From: Auriscalpium vulgare
Taxonomy: Eukaryota; Basidiomycota; Agaricomycetes; Russulales; Auriscalpiaceae
Assembly (NCBI GenBank): GCA_019915015.1
Contig: JAHBBC010000017.1
Location: 558,001 to 622,000 of the forward strand
DNA length: 64,000 bases
Direction of reading: 5' to 3'
Shown here one piece after another: positions 45,601 to 55,481 of the stretch. Made by a program: the position numbers and the translations under genes. Below the pieces are notes generated by a model that saw nothing but the letters and a program-made list of their open reading frames with translations, had not been told where the DNA came from and ran no database searches. Position 1 is the stretch's first letter; the number at the start of each line of letters is the position of its first letter.

Positions 45601-46006
45601 TCCAAAATATTCTCCACTTCTGGTGGGATCATCCAAGCATGGCTGCTGGCATACTCTGAAACCTCCAACAGGATTGCAGAGATATGCTCAATGTTTTTCA
45701 GAGCCTCTTTCTTCTGTTTATTCCTCATGCTGAGCTTCTGGACAATCACTCTCATGTCAGTCAAAGTCAACTCAGTGAGAATGGCAGGAAACAGACATCA
45801 CTGATCATCATGATTCTCAGCAGTAATCCTGCAGCACCTTTGATATACGGCACTTCACTACAAATTTTACCAACCTCCCGTAGTATTTCAAATGACGTGG
45901 CAAGGATGGCTTTGCCATGCGATGGATCATCAATGTCTGGAAAGGCATCTGTTGCAACATGGATAAAGTGAGCAACGAGAAGACTTGCCTTGGACAGAGT
46001 GAAAGC
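42618..46006 (-). CDS. STAND NTPase (NB-ARC type) with C-terminal TPR array, 5' end missing
   Basis: STAND proteins are signal-transducing ATPases; in fungi many are linked to non-self recognition and regulated cell death. The main exon (42618-45132) encodes, from its in-frame Met at 45119, SIFYGRDSHL, the P-loop GPGGIGKTT (residues 33-41), the Walker B-like VLLCLDNFE, LLITMRG and the NB-ARC motif GLPLAI (198-203). A winged-helix-like part follows, then at least eight tetratricopeptide units (for example LGYIYLENWQPEAAEIFY-like repeats) to the stop. Upstream exons at about 45180-45279, 45343-45500, 45589-45737 and 45797-46006 add a helical N-terminal region (LATSFEILREVGKICSEV, KKEALKNIEHISAILLEV). 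No start codon can be placed: the frame stops just beyond 46006, exactly where A/T-rich sequence gives way to GC-rich repeats. Exon borders between 45180 and 45360 are uncertain. It is much more A/T-rich than any neighbour. Confidence 0.82.
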
Positions 46007-46369
46007 ACCGCGTCAGCTTGGATACGAGTGCGTTGCTATGCTTGAAAGTCATCTGAGAGGGGAGCGTGGTCGTGGTAGGAGAGGAAGAACGGAGCGAGAT
46101 GCTTATCAGCCACGATCAGCCCGCCGCGCGTTTACTTACATAACGCGGAGTAAGTCCACTGACTCACACACACGCCTCCCAGAATCTGGTATGTATGCAC
46201 TGGCACTGACGTGTACGAGGAGGTGGTGACACGCGATGATGTGTACAGGTCTTGGGTAGCGTCAGAGGCGATCGGGTGAGACGCGATGGCACGGAAAACA
46301 TAAGCGCCATCGGCAGTGAGTCGGACGTCCTGTGCGTTCACCCGTCTCAACCGTGACTGTTAGTTGGCA
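46007..46369. other. GC-rich flank beyond the STAND island
   Basis: No coding sequence recognised. It marks the sharp compositional break that truncates the STAND gene. Confidence 0.5.
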
Positions 46370-48130
46370 CACCTGTGCTTCTTGACGGCGCTGCGACTCG
46401 TCCAGGGTGTGCGCGTGGCCGCCGTGTCGCGGCGCCTCGCCCAGTGGCGTCTTGATGGATGCTACAACGTTGCCGCCTTCGTCGTACCGCCCCGGTGCTC
46501 CCCCCAGCGCACTGCTGTTCCCCAGCGCACTGCCGTTCACTCGCTGGGTACCGCACCGCGCTGCCTGGCCATATCGATGCGCGCAGCGTCTTCGCAGCCC
46601 GTGTGCCGCTCCCCATCCCGTCCTGCCGCATATACCGTGCGTGAGGCGCCTCTGGCCCGTACTGCGCTCACCGCGAGCGCGAGTCGACCACGGTGAGCCT
46701 CAGCCGTGTCGCCTACGGTAATCCGCAGCCGTTACCTCTGGCTCGTCCACGCTCGCGCTGCCCGTTCACGCCGCTGCCACTGTCTCTGGTCCGTCCACGC
46801 ACAGCTCGATGGCAGGGTCCGCCCGCCGTGGCGCGCTGCGTCAGGCATGCGCTGTCCTCTTGATGCGCATCGTGCAACATGTGCCACCTGCGCACCGTCG
46901 TCTGGCGTGCCGTCGCGCGCGCGCTGCGGTGCAGTCTTGCGCACAATTCCGCGCCCAGGATCCCTTGACTACCGCGCGTCCGCGAAGAGAAGACGGGGCC
47001 TATGGTTGGGCCCGCGCGAACACTCGCCACCCACGAAGGGCCGTCGTGATCGTCTTCAATCCACGCAACGGGCCCGCCTGTCGCGAGAAAGTAGCACGCG
47101 TGCGGACTCGTGCTGACGCCGGGCTTCATGGACAGCTCGAAGACGCCGCACGCGCAGGAAAACGTCCACGACGTTGTCGAGGTGCGCCTGACCAACTACG
47201 CGTGAAACTCTCTTCCTCCCCGCCGCCATCCACTCCACCACCGCACCTTGCGCACTCTCCACGACGCCGCCACTCGCGCTGCCCGACCGTGCGCTCGGTG
47301 TGCGCAGCATCTTCACAGCCCGTTCGTCGGTCCCGCCTGACGCGCATATAGCCCGCTGGACGCCGCGCTGAAGCCAGGTGCGTCAATCTCCCATGTTTGG
47401 ATTGAGTCCGTGCTCGCGCGCTACGACGCGACGCTTCCGGGGCTTCAGTGGCCTCTTGACCGCACTGCGACCCATCCGGGGTGTGCTCCTGGCTGCCGTG
47501 TCGCAGCGCCTCATCCCTCGTTGTCCAAAGGCATCTTGTTGGCGTCGCAATGCGCTGCAACGTGGCCACCTCGGTGCCGCTCACCCGCTGGGTCCCCAAC
47601 ACGCCGCCTGGCCATGCGCTCGATGCGCATAAAAACGTCATCGCAGCCCGTTCGTCGGTCCCGGCCTGCGCGACGCGCATATAGCCCGTTGTCCGCCGCG
47701 CTGGAGCCAGGTGCGTCGATATCTCGTTTGTGGATTGAGTCCGCGCTCGCTACGACGAGACGCCTCCGGAGCGTCAGTGGCATCTTGACGGCGCTGCGAC
47801 TAGGGTGTGCGCGTGGCTGCCGTGTTGCAACGCCTCATCCAGAGCCGTCTCGAAGGCGTCACCAGGTGCTGCAACGTGGCCGCCTCGTCGTACTGCCAGC
47901 GCTGCCGTTCACTCGCTGGAAACCGGAACGCGCACCTCGTGTGCCGCTCCCCACGTCGTCCTGCCCGTCCGCGCATATACCCTGCGTGAGATGCTGCTGC
48001 CGCCGCCGGCCCGTCCACACTCGCGCTGCACCAATCGCGGAGCCGCCCTTGTCTCCGGTCGCACCGCTCGATGGCTCCGCCCACCCGCCGTGGCGAGCCG
48101 CAGCGCGCGACGCGACGCCGTCGAGCTTGA
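46370..48130 (+). repeat. Array of diverged copies of the GC-rich repeat family
   Basis: At least three copies of a unit start near 46375, 47450 and 47780 with the words CTTGACGGCGCTGCGAC, GGTGTGCGCGTGGCYGCCGT, CAACGTGGCCGCC and a CGCTGGGTAC-like word. Related second halves (GCGCATATAGCCCG) lie near 47330 and 47670. Spacing and sequence vary, so this is a cluster of degraded insertions, not a fresh tandem array. No transposase is visible. Confidence 0.65.
47040..47200 (-). pseudogene. Fragment of NmrA-like gene (exon 5 region)
   Basis: The minus strand encodes GVFELSMKPGVSTSPHACYF and continues ATGGPVAW. This matches RVFELSVKSGVSTSPHARYF in exon 5 of the intact gene about 2.5 kb away. Small insertions shift the frame on either side, so it is a pseudogene scrap lying inside the repeat cluster. 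Confidence 0.78.
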
Positions 48131-49341
48131 TGCGCCGCGTCCAAGATGTGCGGCGTTCCTGTCGCGCGCGCCGTCGTACAGAGACTTGTTGCGTCGGTGC
48201 GACTGTCTCGCCCGTCTTCTCGCCCTCCTCCCTTCAGGCATGCGGTACCATCTTGATCCGTCCTGGCACCGCCCGCCCCGAGCCGCAGCGCACGACGCGC
48301 CGCCGTTTCGCCCGTCTTCTTTAGACACACCGTGCGCCTCGTCCAAGATGTGCGGGGTGTGCGCTGTCGCTCAGGGCAGGTTGCGTGCCGCTGAGGCAAG
48401 CAGCGCGCACGCTGCAAACCCGTGCGGTGCAGTCTTGCGCAGACATCCGCACCAGGATCCCTTGACCGGACGCCTGATGAGCTCGTTGATGTTTGAGGGC
48501 ATCAGACATTTGAAAGTGCGTCGGAGTCCAGCCTGCTTGGCGTGCCGGACGTTCATGGAAGCTGCCGCGTCGGCCGCCCGCTGCGCGTCCGGCGATGACG
48601 TGGTGCGCGGATATCATGATCGTCTTGACGTCGCGTCGTGAGGGCGAACAAGGGCGGCGCGCGCGCAGTATACTGAAAGACGAAGTAGGTAAGTCAAAGA
48701 AATCAGACAAAGTCGACAACGTACGTACCTACGCGGAGCGCGTTTCTGGAGGGCGGCTCGTCTCGGCCCAACCCCTGTAGCTGAGGCGTCCATGCCCGGC
48801 GTGATGGGCGCGAACACCACGCTGCGCGGTCCAGTATCTTGCAGAGATGGACGCAACGACATGCGGAGGTCGATCCGTGCGCGTAGTGTCGCAGCGCGCC
48901 TCGTCCAGGGGTTTCGAGCCGTGAGCGTCGTCAGTGGCTACATAGCCTGCGAGGCGCCCGGCGATAACCTTGAGCTTGAGACGTTCAAGACCCGGTCAGC
49001 GCGAAATGGCTCCAGGTTGTGTGACGGTCCGGCCGGACCGTGTGTCCTGAGCCGCCGTCGAGCCCGCGCTGCAGGGCGCGCGAAGGTAACGGCGGGAACG
49101 GCGACTTCGTGCTTGCGATCAGCTCGAGCATCTCAGCCAGATGGCACGGGTAAGCCGAAACCGGTGCACGTTGCATACCACGTACCCATGGTGCGCACTG
49201 GCAATATCCTTACCAGTAAACTTGGCGGGGGCGGTGCGAACCCCGGCGGTAAGAACTGCAGAGCTTGGTCATTCATCCCGGCAACGCTGATGCGCCAGGT
49301 TAAAATACGATAATAAAAACGATCTATATCACCCGTGTCCC
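48131..49341. other. Spacer with duplicated words, no gene recognised
   Basis: The stretch near 48420-48480 repeats 46920-46980 (CGGTGCAGTCTTGCGCA followed by CCAGGATCCCTTGAC), so it is part of the same repeat mosaic. No protein domain was identified in the short open frames. Confidence 0.5.
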
Positions 49342-50583
49342 TCATCCACGCACGACGTTCAAGACTGCGTCGATATCCCGCTCGATGTTGTCTTCGAGCG
49401 ACACCAGCCGCGGCTTCCAACCCAGCGCCAGACTCCGCTCTCCTACCACACGCTCGCTCGCTCCCATGAACGAAACCATCCTGCAGCACATCAGCATCAG
49501 AACCACCCTGTGGGACGGCAATCATGACTTACGGAGGCAGGTCTGCCAGGGCGACGCTCTGCGGGGTGCTGTCCGCCAGAAGCCCGCGGCGCGCGAGCTC
49601 GCCACCTACGACGGTCGCGATCGTCTTCCACGCGACGGGCCCGCTTGTCGCGATGAAGTAGCGGGCGTGGGGGCTTGTGCTGACGCCGGACTTCACGGAC
49701 AGCTCGAAGACGCGCAGGAAGAGGTCTACAACGTCGTCGATGTGCACCTGCATAGGCTGCTGTCAGTTTCTGCGCGGCAGGGACAGTCCTGAAGGGGCAC
49801 GCACGAGGGTAAAGTGATTCGATCCTTCACCGACGTAGACGGCACGCTGCAGCGCGGTGTAGAATTGCACGACGAACTTGAGGAAGAACGAGCCGTTGTT
49901 GACCGGCCCGCGCGAGTCGCCGACAATCGCGGCGGGGCTGATGATATATGTCTCGACGTAGCCTTCCTTTCCGGCCTGGAGGATCCTGCGAAAGCATGAC
50001 TACAGCACCTCCTCGGGATAGTGGACGCCTTACGGGAAGTCGACCTGGCCATGCAATCTATCAGGTGTGATCGCCTTGATATCGTCTTCGTCGTTGTCCT
50101 GTACAGCGGTAAGCGGCATCCCAACTCAGGTGGAGCACACGACGTACGTTCCACACCTTCGCACTCGGATCAAACCTGCCGTCTTTGCCATCGTCGAGGA
50201 ACACCGCCACGCCGCTCGTGTGGATGAACACGCTCTTTGCCTTCCCCTCGTCCGCGCGTCGCCTCGCCCCGCGTAGAATCGCCTCCACGAATGGTACGTC
50301 ATCCGAGTCGGCGGTGTTGACCACGATGTCGTGCGCATAGCTCTGCTCCTCGATGAGCGCGGTGTCGGTGAAGGAGCCCTGCAAGACGGCGACGCCGGTC
50401 GAGCGGATGGTGTCGACCTGGGCCGGATTGCGCACGAGCGCGGTGATGGGGAGGGAGGGATAGCGCTGTCGGAAAGCTACGAGAACGGAGCCTGCGGACG
50501 ATGTCAGTGAGCTGGTGGGACGAGAAGCAGAGATGCGCACCGCCGACATAGCCTGTCGCACCGAGGAAAAACACTGAGGGCAT
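49342..50583 (-). CDS. NmrA-like NAD(P)-binding (atypical SDR) protein
   Basis: Predicted cytosolic Rossmann-fold protein of the NmrA/epimerase-like atypical short-chain dehydrogenase group, either a reductase or an NAD(P) sensor. Six exons give 328 residues; exon 1 is 50541-50583. The N-terminus MPSVFFLGATGYVGGSVL carries the GxTGxxGG dinucleotide motif. It is followed by ITALVRNPAQVDTI, VLQGSFTD, DIVVNTADSDDVPFVEAIL and SVFIHTSGVAVFLDD. The middle part reads YVETYIISPAAIVGD, then SFFLKFVVQFYTALQRA and VHIDDVVDLFLRVFEL. The last exon ends GWKPRLVSLEDNIERDID. All junctions are GT-AG and in frame. Three partial copies are scattered in the window, which makes this the likely parent. The P450 pseudogene and an intact P450 lie behind its promoter. 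Confidence 0.87.
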
Positions 50584-51141
50584 GGTGGGATGTGGGACGA
50601 AGGCGTCTAAGGCTCGCTCTTGGGAGTGCGACCTCCGGTGTTATCTGGAGAACATGCCATGTGATGAATGGGTGTGAGTCGAGTCGAGTGGCGGCTGCGG
50701 CAGGGGAACAAGGCAGAGATTGCATCGGATCAGCGAGAAGGCGTTGAGACATATCCGAATAAAACCTACCAGCGTCGAAACGGAACGAGCCGCTCACGAG
50801 AAACGCCGGGGCTTGTGTCCGCGAAGCCGGGAAGTGTGTGTGCGGGGATGGGAGGACTCGACGGTCGCATACGCTTCCCCGGGTGCCTTGGATGCTCCTG
50901 GAGCTGGGAAGACTCCTGCAGACGACCCACAGCCGCATCCAACGTCAATACGAGACGCCAAAGCGAAGAGGATCAGGGACGGCGCACCTTGTACCACGGG
51001 CCACCACTAGCTCAGCATCACACAATAAGCCCAAGGCGCGCCGTGTCAATTGTCATCATGATGCCGTGCGGCTGCATTGACAAATTGTCTCCGAAAAGAG
51101 CGCTATCCAGTGAACAAGGCGGAATGAGGTCGTAAGAGAGG

Positions 51142-51180
51142 CTAGGTGAGACAGCATTCCTCGGTGGATGAGCAGAGACA
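51142..51180 (+). repeat. 39 bp segment also present inverted at 31451-31490
   Basis: Reads CTAGGTGAGACAGCATTC and onward, differing at two positions from the reverse complement of 31451-31490. It lies just upstream of the NmrA-like gene, while the other copy lies beside an NmrA exon fragment. Confidence 0.8.
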
Positions 51181-51199
51181 AGAGACATGTGTTGACATA

Positions 51200-51940
51200 T
51201 CATTTGCCACCGCGCCAGGGCCCAGATGCGCCCGTAGCGGCCGTGCCTGCCAATTGATCTATTGAAGCCCAGTTGAAGTCTCTCCAATTGGCGACTGGTG
51301 CAACAAACTCGCATTCGAGGTCACAAACAAAGCTCTCATCAAATGTAGGGAGTACTGTAAGAAAGGACAGCAGCGATGGCATAAGCGCAAGATAACGGCC
51401 GGCGCATACGACGAAGGGGCCTGAGAAGTTCTTTGAAGTTTCCTGAGACGCCCACACATACATTAATGCTTCCCTACCAGACGAAGTTGGAACGGCGCGC
51501 GCGATAATACAATAGTCCGACGCTCACTGGCTCATATCTGCCGACAAAAAACTACCAGGAAAACAGGTCCTCGAGTCCGCGCCGACTCTGTAAGCTGCCA
51601 TGGAATTGAACGCAAGGGCAACGGTGTCGTTGGGCTTCGGGAGAAGTGGCCGCGAAGGGCACCCGCAGGTTCGTGGGCGGGCAGGATGTACGCTGAGTTG
51701 GAGCGAACACGCGTTCAGCGGCGTCGCGAATGAGCATGGCTGGCGAGTCCAAGCGACTGCGGAATCGATCCACGCGTCCTGAGCATACGATATCCTTAGC
51801 GTGGGTCCTGAGCGTATGGATAGAAGGGCAACGTACTCGGCGACGACGATGGGACCCGCATTCTTGATAAGATCGTCGTCCTCAAGCCAGTTTTTGTGGC
51901 CCAGGTACGCCGCCGTAGCACCGTCCTCGAACACGCCACT
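51200..51940 (-). pseudogene. Decayed cytochrome P450
   Basis: Two P450 landmarks remain on the minus strand. WLEDDDLIKNAGPIVVAE (about 51838-51890) resembles the sequence leading into the I-helix. NFSGPFVVCAGRYLALM (about 51390-51440) resembles the heme-binding exon, with an extra Val before the Cys. The stretch between them has lost its frame, the AGxDT core is not found, and nothing of the N-terminal half is seen. Its neighbour at 53.2-55.5 kb is an intact but different P450. The family assignment rests on short motifs. Confidence 0.55.
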
Positions 51941-52429
51941 AAGGTAGTAAGCGTAACGAAGTCCCGCACCGGGCTACGCCACGCCACCTCAGTAAGTATG
52001 AGTACAGTAACCGGTGGCCACAAGATAGGGATCTGCGCTCACTATGTGTAGTTTGAGGTCGCATGCTCGACGGGCGCGCCCGTGCGCGATGTGCACGTCC
52101 TCGTGCTGCACTATTTGCCGGAAAGGGCCGCGAGTCCATTCCGCTCAGCCTGCCACGCGGAAGTTCGCTGGTATGTTTAACTTGTTCTCGTGGTGCTCGA
52201 AAGACGAGTGTGTCGTTGATGGTTAGGCTGCCCGCGCGCCGGAGTCAGATGTACATGGGCGGCGCCTGGCTGTGGCGAGCGCAAGGACAGACAGCACACT
52301 GAGCACAGACGACACATAAGAGGTGCATGATGAGCCGCGACGAGCATGGACATTGCCCACGCAACCGCGTGCCCATTATCCATTACAACCTGGAAACGAG
52401 TTGAGTCAACTATTTTCAATTCGCAATAA

Positions 52430-52560
52430 GGTCTCTACGACGTACGTTAGTGATCCTGGGCGGAGTGCCATCGGTCCCCTACTTGCCAACATCATACATA
52501 TGTTCATTCGCCGTCAGAAAAGCAAAGGTCCCGAGGGCGTCGTCTTGGAATGTGAAATTC
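52430..52560. repeat. Segment duplicated at about 34240-34380
   Basis: Shares ACGACGTACGTTA, CATCATAC, GTTCGCC/TTCGCCGT and GTCGTCTTGG words in the same order with 34240-34380. It is part of the larger duplication that also includes the NmrA-like gene flank. Confidence 0.6.
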
Positions 52561-53159
52561 GAAAAGAGGTGGCGGCAATAGGCGAAAGGAAGTGACTGCT
52601 GCCAGTGGCCGGGCACAAGCGTCGTGAGATTGCTATCCTGTCCTTCGTCAGTAGATCCGACGAAAGAATCCTAACCAACGATAACGTCAACGCGGTCCTG
52701 TCTGCTTTGTTGCTCTTCTAAGTTCTGAACAGACAGACCTACACGTCCATGCAAAAGTATATTCAGTTCGGCGGCAGTACTTACTTGGAAGTATTCGTAC
52801 TCGTACTTGATACAACAGGGCAATAGTCGACTACGCTGCGAAAGAAAACCAACCATAGATAAATCTAGGGTGAATGAGTGGGCGAATAAGTGAACAGGGA
52901 AATATGTGAAAATGAAACGTGATCAACCCTCCCGAAGCAGCATGTACATGATCCAGTGTCGAGGAAGGCAGGACGCGAGACGAGTGGCACGACGGTCCTG
53001 TCGACGCCGAAGAGAATCGGCCGACGTCGGAGGAAACGCCTGACACACGCACGCAACTTGGCTTGGATGCTGAGCTAACAACGAGACATTGCCAAATGCA
53101 CGGCTCGGCGTCGATCGTCGCCTGGCCAATTTCGTCTCGTGCGCGCCGTCTGGCAGCCT
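52561..53159. other. Spacer downstream of the P450 gene
   Basis: About 600 bp without recognisable coding sequence; it should contain the P450 terminator. Confidence 0.55.
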
Positions 53160-55481
53160 TCAAGAGGCAACCGGCTCCGCGAACATCCAAAGGCCGCCCT
53201 GTACGCGCGTCAGCCTCCGCCTCTCCACCTCACCCGGACCGCACACGCTCTCACCTTACTATGCATGGTGAAGTTGATAGCCGGCAGGATCTGCTCGACG
53301 CCCTGGCGGCCCTTCTGGCCCTTCCAGCTCGCCGGTGGAAGCGCGCCCTCGGGCATGAAGTCCGGCGCGAAGCGCAGCGCGCTGAAACGCTGCAGCAGCC
53401 GGACAAGGAAGTAGCCCGCCTCATTCTGCGCAAACTCCTGCCCGATGCACTGTGTGTCGCGAGTCAGCCACGAGGAAATTGACGAGGGGGTAGTGGATAC
53501 GTACGATTCGTGGCCCACCGTAAAACGGGCAGTACATGAAGGGCGTGGTGCTGACCTTGGCGGTCAGTGCGTCGTCCAGCCAACGCTCGGGCTTGAATTC
53601 GTCTGCATCGTAGCCCCACAGATCGTGCCGCTTGTGTGTAAGCAGCGAGGTCATCATGATCTGCGTGCGCGGAGGGAGATAGAGCGGAGGCTCCGCCGAC
53701 GCGGCCGCGGTCGGGATGACGAGGGGTGTATCGAGCGATGTGCGCGCGACGAGCGGTGCGGACGGAAATAAACGTAGCGTTTCGTTGATGACGGCGCGGA
53801 CTGGTGAGGTGTGAGTTGAGGCAGACGTGGTGAGTAGGACTGGAAACGTACGGTATGTCATAGCCTTGAGTTTCCCGTACGTGGGTGTCTCTTCCGGCCC
53901 GAATGTCTCGATGATCTCTTCGCGCAGGCGGTCGCACACATCTGGTCGGAATGAGAGGAAATAGATTGCGAAGGTAAGCAGCGACGCTGTCGTGTCTCTT
54001 GACGCGATCAAGAACGTGATGAGCTCGTAGCGAATATGTTCCACATCTGCTCGCAAACGTCAACGTTGCAATAAACGGAAGAGCCGCAGCACTCACCATC
54101 GCTCTGGTCCGCCAAATAGTCCAGGAACACCGTGTCCTCGCTCTTCGCATCAACCTTCTCACCCCTCCGCCTCATGTCTTCCTTCTTTGCGACCGCCTTC
54201 TTCACCAGAGGATCGATCCACTGCATGATGACATCGATCGGGCCCTCTGTCTTGTCTTCGAACAACTCGAGCAGCGGCCACGTGTCGCCTTGTACCCCGC
54301 GGCGCGTGATGAGCACCGCAACGCGCTCGAAGGCCTCCGTGAACACATCGAATGCGCCGCCGCCGTCGATCGGCATCGAGCCCTTCGGCCCCAGCTTGAC
54401 GTGCCCGGGCTGCGTGAGCGGCTGGCCGAGCGTGTCGAGCTCGGTGCCCCACAGGAACAGGGCGGCGGAGTCCAGGGCGAAGCGCGAAAGGAGGTCCTGC
54501 ATGTCGATGGGCTGCGCGGCGGCGGAGCGCGCGTCGATGAGGTCGAGCGCCGCTTTGGAGGTGCGCTCGAAGATCTCGAAGTCGGAGATGCGTTCCTTTG
54601 CGAAGAAGGGGCGTGCCGTCGCGCGGCTCTGCTCCCGCGTGGACACAGCACGGGGTGCATCAGAGAATATGCGAAAGGAGATGTGACGTGACGACGATCA
54701 GCCAACGGATGAGCTTCCGGCGGGGCAGGCGCACCTTCTTCCACAACTCGCGTTCGCTGTGGACCAGAGTTAGCCTGATTGGCGGACCATGAGGGACAGT
54801 GCTCGACGTACGCATTGAACAGCCCTGTACCCAACAGCTTATCACTGCATCGATGAAAAATCAATGCCAATTTGACCAGGCACACGGGTAGGTACGCACA
54901 TCCGCTCGTGCCAGAGGATTCCCTTCTCGAACTGCTCGAAGCCGGTCTGTGCGACAAACTTGAACACACCTTCGTCCATACAGACAATCTAAGCAGCCCG
55001 ATTTCCCCATAAGTGTGCGTGCTGGTGTGCCGCCTGCGCATGCGGCAGCGAATGAATGGCAACGCACCTGGTCACCCCAGAAAAAGCGCGTGTTCAGCGT
55101 CGTGCACTGGTACTCTTCGAACAAGTCTGCAAAGCCCTGCAGCACGTATCCGCTCTCGAAGGACTTGACGATCTTGAGAACAACGTCGAAGTTGCCCGGC
55201 CACCGGCCTCGCACGCGCGTGATCGGGCGCGCACCAAGGCGCCGTGCCTCACGGCTCTGAGACCACTCGTCGTAGCTCGCGCGCACGGCGATTGTCGACG
55301 GTATACTCGCGAGCGCAAGGAGGACGGTGAGGAGGGGCAGGGAGCGCCCCGCGAGGATGCGGACCGCGAGTGCGGTGAAGATCGGCGGCAAAAGGAGCGC
55401 TTGGAATATGGAGACGAGGATGCGCTTGCGGTAGTCCGGGATGGTCTTCTCGAACGCGGTGAGCTGCCGTCGAGACGCCAT
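53160..55481 (-). CDS. Cytochrome P450 monooxygenase (CYP63-like)
   Basis: Predicted ER-anchored heme monooxygenase needing NADPH-P450 reductase. Nine exons splice to about 604 residues; exon 1 is 55068-55481. The N-terminus has two hydrophobic segments (about 22-42 and 46-66). Landmarks: FEEYQCTTLNTRFFWGDQ, RPFFAKERISDFEIFER, the I-helix FLIASRDTTASLL (ASRDTT), the K-helix INETLRLFP (ExxR), FKPERWLDD and the heme loop FYGGPRICIGQEFAQNEA. The C-terminus is GGLWMFAEPVAS. All nine exons join in frame with GT-AG introns. The heme loop has GGPRIC where FGxGxRxC is usual, as in CYP63/CYP5037-type enzymes. Fungal members oxidise alkanes, fatty acids and aromatics; the substrate here is unknown. The exact CYP family was not assigned. 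Confidence 0.9.

Noticed and set aside
46007..46240. Search for a first exon of the STAND gene in the GC-rich flank
   Set aside because: The frame meets a stop immediately, and no ATG exon with a matching phase and splice donor resembled a helical N-terminus.
49385..49792. Plus-strand frame overlapping the NmrA-like gene
   Set aside because: It is antisense to exons 5 and 6 of the NmrA-like gene, whose splicing gives a complete Rossmann protein.
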